Assembly: GCF_006715085.1 (NCBI RefSeq)
Contig: NZ_VFMM01000001.1
Span: 620,001-684,000, forward strand
DNA length: 64,000 nt
Direction: 5' to 3'
Origin: Kribbella jejuensis
Lineage (GTDB): Bacteria > Actinomycetota > Actinomycetes > Propionibacteriales > Kribbellaceae
A program made the position numbers and the translations under genes. This document shows, piece after piece, positions 34,999-43,600 of this stretch; within the stretch, counting starts at the first letter, position 1, and each line of letters starts with the position of its first letter. The notes under the pieces are model-generated. The model made no database searches, was not told where the DNA came from, and worked only from the letters and a program-made list of their open reading frames with translations.

Positions 34999-36402
34999 TC
35001 AGTACGCGAACGACAGCGGCTTGTCGGGCTGGTCGGAGTCGGTGTCCGGCGGCGCGTCCGTCCCGGCCAGGCCGCCGCGGATCGTCCGCAGCATCAGCTT
35101 GGTCTCGACCACCGCGAGCGCGCCGTACAGCGCGGTGAACCCGACCAGCGAGGTGATCACCTCACCGCCGGTCGTCCCGGGCGAGACACCCGATGCCGTC
35201 GGCAACAACCCGAACACCAGCCACGGTTGCCGCCCGGTCTCGGTGAAGATCCAGCCGAACGTGTTGGCGATCAGCGGCAACAGCGGCAGCGGGGCCACCG
35301 CCCAGATCAGCCAGTGCGCCGGCGCGCGGCCGCGGCGGGTCGTCCAGAGCAGCCACACGGCGATCGCGGCGGACAGCATCCCGACGCCGATCATCAGGCG
35401 GAAGGTCCAGTACGTCAGCGGGATGTTCGGCTTGTACGAGCCCGGTCCGTACAGCTGTTCGTACGCGTCCTGCAGCGAGTTGATCCCCTGCACCTTACCG
35501 CCGAAGTGCCCGGTCGCGAGGAACGACAGCAGGTACGGCACCTTGATCGAGAAGATCTCCTTAGACCCGTCCAGCGTGCCCACCGTGAACACCGAGAACG
35601 ACGCCGGCTTCTCGGTCTCGTACAGCGCCTCGGCCGCCGCCATCTTCATCGGCTGCACCTCGGTCATCACCTTGCCCTGCAGGTCACCGCTGATCGCCAC
35701 ACCGACGCTTGCGACGAGCACGACGGACGCGCCGATCTTCAGGGCGCTCCGGAAGACATCGCGGTCGATCGACGGCCGCCGGAGCAGGTGCCACAGCGCG
35801 ACCCCCGCGACGAACGCCCCACCGACCATGAATGCGGCGAAGATCGTGTGCGGATAGGTGACGAGCACCACCTTGTTGGTCAATACCGCCCACAGATCGG
35901 TCAGCTCGGCCCGGCCGCGCGCAGCGTTGTAGCGGAAACCCACCGGGTGCTGCATCCAGGAGTTCGCCGCCAGGATGAAGTACGCCGAGAGCTGCGTGCC
36001 GAGCACGACCATCCAGATGCAGCCGAGGTGCACGAGCTTGGGCAGCCGTTCCCAGCCGAAGATCCACAGGCCGATGAACGTCGACTCGAGGAAGAACGCG
36101 AGCAGGCCCTCGAGCGCCAGCGGCGCACCGAACACGTCCCCGACGAACCGCGAGTAGTCGCTCCAGTTCATCCCGAACTGGAACTCCTGCACCAGGCCGG
36201 TGACCACACCCATCGCGATGTTGATCAGGAACAGCTTCCCGTAGAACTTGGTCAGCCGGAGGTACTTCTCCTTCCCGGTCCGGTACCACGCGGTCTGCAG
36301 GCCGGCCGTGATCGCGACCAGCGAGATCGTCACCGGCACGAAGAAGAAGTGGTACACGGTGGTGATCGCGAACTGCCAGCGCGCCAGGTCGAGGGTGTCC
36401 AT
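34999..36402 (-). CDS. cydA: Cytochrome bd oxidase subunit I
   Basis: 467 residues. The start MDTLDLARWQFAITTVYHFFFVPVTI contains the N-terminal heme-ligand His region. Later motifs are EFQFGMNWSDYSRFVGDVFGAPLALEGLLAFFLESTFIG, and FTETGRQPWLV, the quinol-binding segment. The Q-loop is of the short type usual in actinobacteria. A GGGAGG ribosome site precedes the ATG. It is the first gene of cydABDC, divergent from the blaI-like gene across palindromic operators, so repression by that regulator is likely. Confidence 0.95.
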   Translation of the reverse strand: MDTLDLARWQFAITTVYHFFFVPVTISLVAITAGLQTAWYRTGKEKYLRLTKFYGKLFLINIAMGVVTGLVQEFQFGMNWSDYSRFVGDVFGAPLALEGLLAFFLESTFIGLWIFGWERLPKLVHLGCIWMVVLGTQLSAYFILAANSWMQHPVGFRYNAARGRAELTDLWAVLTNKVVLVTYPHTIFAAFMVGGAFVAGVALWHLLRRPSIDRDVFRSALKIGASVVLVASVGVAISGDLQGKVMTEVQPMKMAAAEALYETEKPASFSVFTVGTLDGSKEIFSIKVPYLLSFLATGHFGGKVQGINSLQDAYEQLYGPGSYKPNIPLTYWTFRLMIGVGMLSAAIAVWLLWTTRRGRAPAHWLIWAVAPLPLLPLIANTFGWIFTETGRQPWLVFGLLPTASGVSPGTTGGEVITSLVGFTALYGALAVVETKLMLRTIRGGLAGTDAPPDTDSDQPDKPLSFAY

Positions 36403-36422
36403 CGGAAGGCCTCCCAGCCCAT

Positions 36423-36472
36423 CTACGACGTTACGTAGTAGATGCTAGCGCAGATCTACTACATCCTGTAGT
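36423..36472. promoter_or_regulatory. Palindromic BlaI-like operators between cydA and the BlaI-family gene
   Basis: Three dyads are packed here. CTACG/CGTAG (36423-36427 and 36434-36438) has a six-base spacer. GTAGTAGAT/ATCTACTAC (36435-36443 and 36454-36462) is a perfect nine-base repeat with a ten-base spacer. ACTACA-TCC-TGTAGT (36458-36472) is a compact palindrome of the TACA-n-TGTA kind bound by BlaI/MecI/CopY repressors. The last lies just before the -10 of the blaI-like gene. All face the cydA promoter too. Confidence 0.7.
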
Positions 36473-36478
36473 TATACT
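36473..36478 (+). promoter_or_regulatory. -10 element of a probably leaderless blaI-like transcript
   Basis: TATACT ends six bases before GTG 36485, and no ribosome-binding site intervenes. Transcription would start at or beside the GTG. The compact ACTACA/TGTAGT palindrome ends one base before it, so bound repressor would block the promoter. Confidence 0.55.
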
Positions 36479-36484
36479 GGTCAC

Positions 36485-36868
36485 GTGGCGAGTGAGGAGA
36501 AGGGCCCGCGCCCCCTGGGCGACTTGGAACGCCTGGTGATGGAACAGCTCTGGGCGGCTCCGGCCGCGCTGACCGTACGCGAGGTGCACGAGCAGCTGTC
36601 CGGCACGCGCGAGCTCGCGTACACCACCGTGATGACCGTGCTGGACCGGCTGGCGAAGAAGAAGCTGACCGACCGCGAGCGCGACGGCAAGGCCTGGCGC
36701 TATCGTGCGGCCGCCCCGCGCGAGGAGCTCGCCGCTGACCTCATGCGGGACGCCCTGGACCGTGCCGGTGACCGCCGCGAGGCCCTGGTCCGTTTCGTCG
36801 GGCAGGTCACCGACGAAGAGGCCGCACTGCTCCGTGAGGCGCTGTCCAGGTTGGACGAGCAGGGGTGA
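36485..36868 (+). CDS. BlaI/MecI/CopY-family transcriptional repressor
   Basis: 127 residues from GTG. The winged helix (LGDLERLVMEQLWAAPAALTVREVHEQLSGTRELAYTTVMTVLDRLAKKKLTDRERDGKAWRYRAA) covers residues about 10-75 and matches the family closely. The C-terminal dimer part is EELAADLMRDALDRAGDRREALVRFVGQVTDEEAALLREALSRL. It is translationally coupled (GTGA overlap) to the M56 protease gene, the usual BlaR1 partner that inactivates the repressor. In mycobacteria a comparable BlaI controls respiratory genes as well as its own operon. Confidence 0.93.
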   Translation: MASEEKGPRPLGDLERLVMEQLWAAPAALTVREVHEQLSGTRELAYTTVMTVLDRLAKKKLTDRERDGKAWRYRAAAPREELAADLMRDALDRAGDRREALVRFVGQVTDEEAALLREALSRLDEQG

Positions 36869-37770
36869 CTGCCCCGGTCCTGCTGGCCGTCCTGGCGCTG
36901 GTACTCACCGGCCCGGCTCCGGCTCTGCTGGCTCGTTCCAACTGGCCCTACCGGGTCCCCCGCGCCGCCGTCATCCTCTGGCAGGCGATCGCCTTGGCCG
37001 CGGTACTGGCTGCGCTCGGTGCAGGGATCTCTTTGTCGTACTGGATCGCCGGCCGTCCCGGTCAGCCCAGGTTCGACCCGTCGTCGCCGCGGGACCTGCT
37101 GGCCGCACTGATCCTCGCCATGGTCGCCCTGGTCGTCGTACGGCTGCTGTGGGCCGAAGGACGTGTCGCGGTCGGCACCAGAGCCAGGCGTAAGCGGCAC
37201 CGTGATCTGGTCGACGTACTGGCCACACCGGACGGGCTGATCCCAGGGCTACGCGTGCTGGCCGAGGAGACACCACTGGCGTACTGCCTGCCTGCACTAC
37301 GTGGAGCCCGCGTCGTCGTCTCTGTCGGCGCGCTGGACCGCCTGGACGACAGCGAACTCAAGGCAGTGCTGGCCCACGAGCAGGCTCACCTGCGTGCACG
37401 GCACGACCTTGTGCTCGAGGAGTTCACCGCGCTGCACCACGCGTTCCCCCGCTGGGTGCGGAGCGACGTAGCGCTCGAGCAGGCGCGCACGCTGGTGGAA
37501 CTGCTCGCAGACGACGACGCCCGCCGCCGCAACGGAGCACGACCGCTCGCGCGCGCCCTGGTCGCTCTCGCGGGAGCACCCGCGCCGGACGCTGCCCTGG
37601 CCGCAGCCAAGTCCGCCACGGTACTGCGCGTCCAACGACTCGCAGGGCCCGCGGGCAACGAGCGCGCGCTGTCAGCCATCACCTACGCGGCGGCGGCCGC
37701 GCTCCTCATCCTGCCCACGATCACCGTCGCAGCCCCGATCGTGAAGGCCATCGTGGACGCGGTGAGCTAG
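36865..37770 (+). CDS. M56-family (BlaR1/MecR1-like) membrane metalloprotease
   Basis: 301 residues, GTG start overlapping the upstream stop. Four membrane segments can be drawn: PVLLAVLALVLTGPAPALLA, AVILWQAIALAAVLAALGAG, LLAALILAMVALVVVRLLW and a C-terminal helix YAAAAALLILPTITVAAPI. The zinc motif is VLAHEQAHLRARHDLVLEE (HExxH variant HEQAH) at about residue 170. No penicillin-binding sensor domain follows, unlike BlaR1, so the signal is unknown. It should cleave or trigger loss of the adjacent BlaI-type repressor. The 3' end overlaps a convergent small gene by CTAG. Confidence 0.9.
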   Translation: MTAPVLLAVLALVLTGPAPALLARSNWPYRVPRAAVILWQAIALAAVLAALGAGISLSYWIAGRPGQPRFDPSSPRDLLAALILAMVALVVVRLLWAEGRVAVGTRARRKRHRDLVDVLATPDGLIPGLRVLAEETPLAYCLPALRGARVVVSVGALDRLDDSELKAVLAHEQAHLRARHDLVLEEFTALHHAFPRWVRSDVALEQARTLVELLADDDARRRNGARPLARALVALAGAPAPDAALAAAKSATVLRVQRLAGPAGNERALSAITYAAAAALLILPTITVAAPIVKAIVDAVS

Positions 37771-37862
37771 CCGAAGTGTTTACCCTCGCCTCGCGCGACG
37801 GCCAGCAGCACCAGCCCCGACAGAACCAACAGAACCACCATGGTGACGACGAATGTCAGCAC
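37767..37862 (-). CDS. Putative 31-residue membrane protein
   Basis: A short frame with a GTG start at 37862 preceded by GGAGAGAA. It encodes a start MLTFVV followed by a single hydrophobic helix (TMVVLLVLSGLVLLAVA) and a polar tail RGEGKHFG. It lies 43 bases downstream of the lyase gene on the same strand and its TAG overlaps the M56 gene stop as CTAG. Ribosome site, membrane helix and tight stop arrangement support it; no family is recognised. Confidence 0.5.
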   Translation of the reverse strand: MLTFVVTMVVLLVLSGLVLLAVARGEGKHFG

Positions 37863-37905
37863 TTCTCTCCCCGGATCCCCACACCCAATACAAAGCCTGA
37901 CGTTC

Positions 37906-38997
37906 TCAACGGGACAGAAGTTCCCCGAATGCCTTGGCGATTTCGTCGACCTGCCACTCCAGCGTCAGCGGCGTCATCACCAGCTCGACCCAGGACCACC
38001 CCGGTACGTCGGCCGGCGTCCACGGACCGCACAACGCCTCGTGGGTCCGCTCCATCCGCTCGACCGCGACGCGCTCGATCGACTCGGCGGCGCGCGGCGC
38101 GTAGACCCGGAACGAGTTGGTGTGCGGCGGCTCCGGCAACACCCGGAAACCCTCGCTCTGCAAGGACATCGCGACTTCGACGGCCCGCTCGTGCAGGTCG
38201 GCCATCAGCGGGAGGACGGTCCGTAGACCGTTCCGCGCGGACACGGCGTACGGGAACAACGAATAGAGGTTGCCACCGAGCCGGCGCTGCCACCGGCGTA
38301 CCTCGGCGATCACGTCCTCAGGTCCGGCCAGGGCGGCACCGCTGATCCCGCCGAGGACCTTGTAGAACGACACGTAGACGGTCGACGCCAGGGCGCCGAT
38401 CTCGGCGAGGCTGTGCCCGAGGTACGGCGTACTCTCCCAGAGGCGGGCGCCGTCGAGGTGCAGCGGTACGCCGCGCTCGGCGCACGACCCGGCGAACACG
38501 ACCAGCTCGTCCCACGTCGGCAGCACGAATCCGGCATCCCGCAACGGAAGTTCGAGCGTCACGGCGGCCAGCTTGCCGGGGATGGCGGCCAGCTCGTCCG
38601 GCCGTGGCTGGCGCGGCTCCGACGTCATCCGCTCGATGCGCAGGTGGTGTACCTCCTCCAGCGCGTTCAGCTCGTGCACCAGGAGGTGGGCCAGCCCGTG
38701 GACCGCGACGCGGTTGGTGGCGGCGCGATCGGCGTACACCCGGAGTACCGCTTGTTGGGCCATGATGCCGGTCGGGAGGAACACCGCGGCCGGCTTGCCG
38801 AGGAGCTCGGCGACCTCCTGCTCCAGCGTGGCTACTTCACCGCCGTTGCCGTAGACATCTACCTCGTCGTCTGTGACCACCTCGGCGAGCTGCCGCAACC
38901 GGTCCGCTGCCGGCAGCCGCCGGTTGGACAGCCAGCGCTCACAGTTGGCCGCCGCGTTCTTCCGTCGCTCTCGCAGGTCCTCGGAGGTAGTAGCCAC
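37906..38997 (-). CDS. Threonine aldolase-like PLP-dependent lyase
   Basis: 363 residues. The beta-eliminating lyase/threonine aldolase fold is recognisable by DDEVDVYGNGGEVATLEQEVAELLGKPAAVFLPTGIMAQQAV, then GVPLHLDGARLW and the PLP lysine region TVYVSFYKVLGGISGAALAG. PLP would be bound through Lys in SFYKVLGG. The likely activity is cleavage of threonine or a similar beta-hydroxy amino acid to glycine and an aldehyde. It stands alone, apart from the small membrane frame behind it. Substrate is uncertain. Confidence 0.86.
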   Translation of the reverse strand: MATTSEDLRERRKNAAANCERWLSNRRLPAADRLRQLAEVVTDDEVDVYGNGGEVATLEQEVAELLGKPAAVFLPTGIMAQQAVLRVYADRAATNRVAVHGLAHLLVHELNALEEVHHLRIERMTSEPRQPRPDELAAIPGKLAAVTLELPLRDAGFVLPTWDELVVFAGSCAERGVPLHLDGARLWESTPYLGHSLAEIGALASTVYVSFYKVLGGISGAALAGPEDVIAEVRRWQRRLGGNLYSLFPYAVSARNGLRTVLPLMADLHERAVEVAMSLQSEGFRVLPEPPHTNSFRVYAPRAAESIERVAVERMERTHEALCGPWTPADVPGWSWVELVMTPLTLEWQVDEIAKAFGELLSR

Positions 38998-39028
38998 AGG
39001 CCCATCCTCTCCTGTCCGGCAAGCTCTC

Positions 39029-39700
39029 TCAGATCGTGGCTGTGACCAGGTGCTTTCCCTGCACAGTCCTGATCTCCACCGAGTGCACCTCGTTCAGCGG
39101 GATCAGTACGCCGCCGCCGAACGTACTGCCGTTCTGTGCGGCCTTCTCGGAGACCTCCCAGCTACCTGCGACCCACGTGTAGCCCTCGTTGTTCGTGACG
39201 ACCATCTCGCACTGGTCTCCGGCCTTCAGCCCGGTCAGCTGGACCTGCACCCAGCTCCAGCCCGGCCTCGGCTCCACGGTCGCCGTCATCCGCGTCCCGG
39301 TGTTGGTGTCGACCGTGCTCACCTGCTTCGACCCTGCGACCGGCTGGTCGCCGCCGGGCGCTGTCGATCGACCAAGCGCTACTCCACCGCCCAGGGCACC
39401 AGCAAACACCACAAGCGCTGCGGCCACCATCAGCCAGCGCGAGCGCCGCTTCGGCGGCACAGGTGCGGAGCGGACCTCGCGGAGCGTCCGCTGCAGCATG
39501 AGCTCGCCGTCCTCGGGCGGTCCCTCCAGGAACGCCTCCGGCGGCACCTCACCCAGGAGGTCGGTCAGCTCGCTCAGCTCCGTCACCTCCGCCCTGCACT
39601 CCGCACAGGTGGCCAGGTGCTCCTCGACCTCGGCGATGTCAGCCGGCTCCAGCGCACCCAGGACATAGGCGCCCAGCTGCGTACGGTCGTGCTCACTCAT
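39029..39700 (-). CDS. Membrane zinc-finger anti-sigma factor
   Basis: 223 residues. The N-terminal ZAS domain contains AEVEEHLATCAECRAEVTEL (His-x3-Cys-x2-Cys) at about residues 24-43. A membrane helix (RWLMVAAALVVFAGALGGGVALG) lies near residue 100, followed by an extracytoplasmic domain with MTATVEPRPGWSWVQVQLTGL, an anti-sigma-K type domain. It overlaps the sigma-factor gene by 8 bases. The cytoplasmic part should hold the cognate sigma inactive until the outer domain is processed or relaxed. Confidence 0.92.
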   Translation of the reverse strand: MSEHDRTQLGAYVLGALEPADIAEVEEHLATCAECRAEVTELSELTDLLGEVPPEAFLEGPPEDGELMLQRTLREVRSAPVPPKRRSRWLMVAAALVVFAGALGGGVALGRSTAPGGDQPVAGSKQVSTVDTNTGTRMTATVEPRPGWSWVQVQLTGLKAGDQCEMVVTNNEGYTWVAGSWEVSEKAAQNGSTFGGGVLIPLNEVHSVEIRTVQGKHLVTATI

Positions 39701-40298
39701 GGGCCACCTCCTCCTCGGACTTCTCTGCCAACACCGCGCGCAGAGCTCGGAGGGCGTAGTACGAACGCGATTTCACGGTACCGGGCGGAACGCCCAGCTC
39801 TTTGGCAGCTTCTGCCACGGACCGGCCGCGGTAGTACAGCTGCACCAGTACTTCACGGTGCTCGGGCGACACCTTGTCCAGCGCTTCCATCACCACCATG
39901 GTGTTCACCACCGACTCGGAGTGATCCCCCTCGACCGGTGGTCTGTCCACGACGTCGGCCACCTCGGCCGGCCGGGCCGCCCGGGCCCGGGCGCGGTCGG
40001 TGACCAGGTTCCGCGCGACGGTCAGCAGCCAGCCCCGCACCGACCCCTTCCCGGCGGCCAGGTCGTCCGCGTGCTTCCACGCCCGCAGCAGCGTTTCCTG
40101 TACGACGTCTTCGGCCGCGGCCCGGTCGCCGGTCAAACGGGTCGCGTACGCGAGCAGGCTGCGTCCGTGCTCGGCGTACAACGCGCGTATCAGGGTCTCG
40201 GCGTCGCGCCGTCCCGGGGTGTCACCCACCGACCGCACGATACCGGGATCGCCAGGTGCCGACACCAGGAAAGCACCCACCGAATCAGCAACCGCCAC
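39693..40298 (-). CDS. ECF RNA polymerase sigma factor, cognate of the adjacent anti-sigma
   Basis: About 201 residues; GTG 40298 is provisional because the ribosome site is poor and internal GTGs at 40238 and 40229 also fit. Region 2 is LLAYATRLTGDRAAAEDVVQETLLRAWKHADDL and region 4 is ALDKVSPEHREVLVQLYYRGRSVAEAAKELGVPPGTVKSRSYYALRALRAVL. This resembles the SigL/SigK-type ECF groups with a zinc anti-sigma. The gene is divergent from a small SnoaL-like gene across a short gap, and overlaps the anti-sigma gene behind it. Confidence 0.88.
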   Translation of the reverse strand: MAVADSVGAFLVSAPGDPGIVRSVGDTPGRRDAETLIRALYAEHGRSLLAYATRLTGDRAAAEDVVQETLLRAWKHADDLAAGKGSVRGWLLTVARNLVTDRARARAARPAEVADVVDRPPVEGDHSESVVNTMVVMEALDKVSPEHREVLVQLYYRGRSVAEAAKELGVPPGTVKSRSYYALRALRAVLAEKSEEEVAHE

Positions 40299-40347
40299 AC
40301 TCCCTACACGTACGCCGGCACCGACCGGTTCAACTATCGTCACCGGC

Positions 40348-40671
40348 ATGAGCCACGAGATCCCCGCACCGGTCCAGCGCGCCCTGGACGCCATCGACGC
40401 CCTCGACAACGACGCCTTCGTCGCGGCCTTCGCCCCCGACGGCTACGTCGACGACTGGGGCCGCGAGTTCCGCGGCCCGGACCAGATCCGCCGCTGGAGC
40501 ACCAACGAACTGATCGGCAAACAGGCGACCTTCACCAACACCGAGGTCACCACCCCCGGCAACCCCCTGACCATCCTGACCCAGGTAGGCGGCAACGGCT
40601 TCAACGGCCCGTCCCACTTCACCTTCGAGATCACCGGCGACTCCCTCGCCTCAATGACCATCACGGCTTAG
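40348..40671 (+). CDS. Small SnoaL/NTF2-like protein
   Basis: 107 residues from ATG 40348. The chain VQRALDAIDALDNDAFVAAFAPDGYVDDWGREFRGPDQIRRWSTNELIGKQATFT shows the SnoaL-like alpha+beta cone: a helix pair, then a D-x-W and G-x-x-x-I-x-x-W pattern. Such proteins are often isomerases or cyclases, or simple ligand binders; catalytic residues cannot be assigned. The stop overlaps the smc stop by TTAG. It is divergent from the sigma-factor gene. Confidence 0.78.
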   Translation: MSHEIPAPVQRALDAIDALDNDAFVAAFAPDGYVDDWGREFRGPDQIRRWSTNELIGKQATFTNTEVTTPGNPLTILTQVGGNGFNGPSHFTFEITGDSLASMTITA

Positions 40672-43600
40672 ACGGGCTCGGGCTCGCGGATTCGTTGGGA
40701 GATGACGGCGGAGACGCCGTCGCCTCGCATGGTTACGCCGTACAGGGCGTCGGCTACCTCCATCGTGCGCTTCTGGTGGGTGATGACCAGGAGCTGGCTG
40801 TTCTCGCGGAGTTCTTCGTAGATCTCCAGGAGGCGGCCGAGGTTGGTGTCGTCCAGGGCGGCCTCGACCTCGTCGAGGATGTAGAACGGCGACGGGCGCG
40901 CCTTGAAGAGGGCCACCAGGAAGGCGACCGCGACCAGCGAACGCTCACCGCCCGACAGCAGCGACAGCCGCTTGACCTTCTTGCCGGGTGGGCGGGCCTC
41001 GACGTCGATGCCGGTGGTCAGCATGTCGGACGGGTCGGTCAGCACCAGCCGGCCCTCGCCGCCGGGGAACAGCCGGCTGAAGACGTGCTCGAACGCGATC
41101 TCGACGTCGCGGTATGCCTCGGTGAAGACCTGCTCGACCCGCTCGTCGACCTCCTTCACGATGTCCATCAGGTCGCGGCGGGACTTCTTCAGGTCGTCGA
41201 GCTGCTCGGACAGGAAGCGATGCCGCTCCTCCATCGCCTCGAACTCCTCGAGCGCCAGCGGGTTGATCTTGCCGAGCTGGTTCAGCGCCCGCTCGGCCTG
41301 CTTCAGCCGCTTCTCGACCTTGGTCCGGTCGAACGGCTCACCCTCGAGCTCGGCCGGATCCTCGCCGTCCTTGGGCAGAGCGGGGACCAGCTGGTCCGGC
41401 CCGTACTCCGCGACCAGCGCGTCGACCTCGATGCCGAGCTCGCCCAGCGCCTTCTCGTACAGCGCCTCGAGCCGCATCTTCTGCTCGGCTCGCGCCAGCG
41501 CGTCCCGGTGCACGGTGTTGGTCAGCTGCTCCAGCTCGGAGCTGAGGTTCCGGGTCGCGGACCGCGCCTGCGCGAGCGCCTGCTCCCGGTCCGCCCGCTG
41601 CGCCTGGATCGCCGACCGTTCGGCCGCCGCCAGCTGCAGCGAGGACTCCAGCCGCGCCAGCACATGACCGGCGGCCAGGTGTACGGCGTTCGCCGCCTCG
41701 GCCTGCCGCGCCCGCCGGGCCGCCCGCGCGATCGACCGCGCCCGTGCCTCCCGCTCCTGGCGCGCCGCCCGCTCCAGCGAGTCCGCCCGGCCGGACAGCG
41801 CCCGGGCCCGCTCCTCGGTGGTCCGCAGCGCCAGCCGGGCCTCCATCTCGGCCGCGCGCCCCGCCTTGGCCGCCTCGGCCAGCCGGTCGCGCTCCGAGGT
41901 GTCCGGCTCGTCGCCTTCCTCGTCGAACGCTTCGGCGTCCATCAGCCGCTCTTCGAGCTCGGCCAGCCCGGACAGGTTCTTGTCCCGCTCCGCCTCGGCG
42001 GCCGCGATCGCCTCGGCCATCCGCTCGGCCTCGCCGCGGGACGCCTTGGCCAGCGAGCCGAAGTGCCCCAGCTGCTCGGCCACCGCGGCCATCGACGCGT
42101 CCGACTCGTGCAGCCGGGCCAGCGTGATCTCGACGGACTCCTTCTGCCGGGCCCGCTCGTCCTCCATCGCCTGCAGCTCGAACCGCAGCCGCTCGCTGCG
42201 TGCAGTCGCCTCGGTCAGCTTCTCCGCTGCCTCGTCGACGGCGGACTGCACCTCGATCAGGCTCGGTGCCGCGTCCGACCCGCCGTACGCGAAATGCGCT
42301 CCGAGGACGTCGCCCGCGCGCGTCGTACAGGTGACATCGGGCAGGTCCCGAACCAGCGACCGCGCCGCCGGAACGTCGTCCACGACCGCGACCTTGCGCA
42401 GCAGCCGGCGCAGTGCGGGCCGCAGCGTCTCGGGGCACTCGACGACATCCACCGCGTACGACGCGCCGTACGGCAGCGCCGGCCACAGCGAGTAGTCGTC
42501 GGCCGGGGCGTCGCCGAGCAGCATCCCGGCGCGACCGAGGTCGTGCTCCTTGAGGTGGCCGACGGCGTGCAGGGCCGCGTCGGCGTGCGTGACGGCGACC
42601 GCGTCCGCGGCCTCGCCGAGCGCCGCCGCGATCGCGGTCTCGTACCCGGGGCGAACGCTCAGCAGCGCCGCCACCGAACCCATCAGGCCGTTGATCTGCT
42701 CCGACGCCGCGAGCAGTGCGCCCGCGCCGTCCTTACGGTTCAGACCGAGCTCGAGGGCTTCCTTCCGGGCGGCCAGGCCGGTGCGCTCGCGCTCGGCGTC
42801 CCGCTCCTCGGCGCGCAGCTTCGCCAGCCGCTCGTCCAGCTCGTCCAGCACCGCCTGAGCGGCCTCGTACTCCTCGTCGAGACCCTTCTCGCCCGCGTCC
42901 AGCCCGGCGACCTGGGTCTCCAGCGCGGTGAAGTCGTGCTGTGCCTTGGCCGCCCGCTCCTCCGCCTCGCGGCGGTTGGCCGCCAGCCGGCCGATCTCGG
43001 ACTCGGCGGCGGCCGCGCGGCTCTTCAGCGCGTTCACCTGGCCGGTCAACCGGGCCAGGCCCTCGCGGCGGTCGGCGGCGGCCCGGATCAGCGCGGAGAT
43101 CCGGCGCTCCTCCTCGGCCTCCTGCGCCTCCAGCTGCTGGCGGCGCTCGACGGCCTCGGCGAGCAGCTCCGAATGCGCCTCGACCTCGGCCTCGATCTGC
43201 GCCTCGGTCTCGCGGACCCGGGCGGCCTCCAGCTCGAGCTCCTCCGGGTCGCGGCCCGGCCGCGGCTCCTCGGCCTCGTCGCTCAGCGACCGGATCCGGT
43301 CCGCGGCGATCCGTGCGGTTCCCTTGATCTTCTCGCCGAAGCCGGACAGCTGGTACCAGGTGTCCTGAGCGGCCTGCAGTGCCGGGGCGTCCTCGCGGAG
43401 CGCGTCCTCCAGCTCCGCCTCCAGCTCGCGCGCCTCGCGCAGCTTCGCCTCGATCTCGGTCCGGCGCTCGGTCAGCCGGGCCTCGTCACGCAGCTCGGCC
43501 TCGAGCGCGGACTGGGCCTGGACGATGTCGTCGGCGAGCAGCCGGGCGCGGCCGTCGCGGACCTCGGCCTGGATCGTCACCGCCCGGCGCGCCACCTCCG

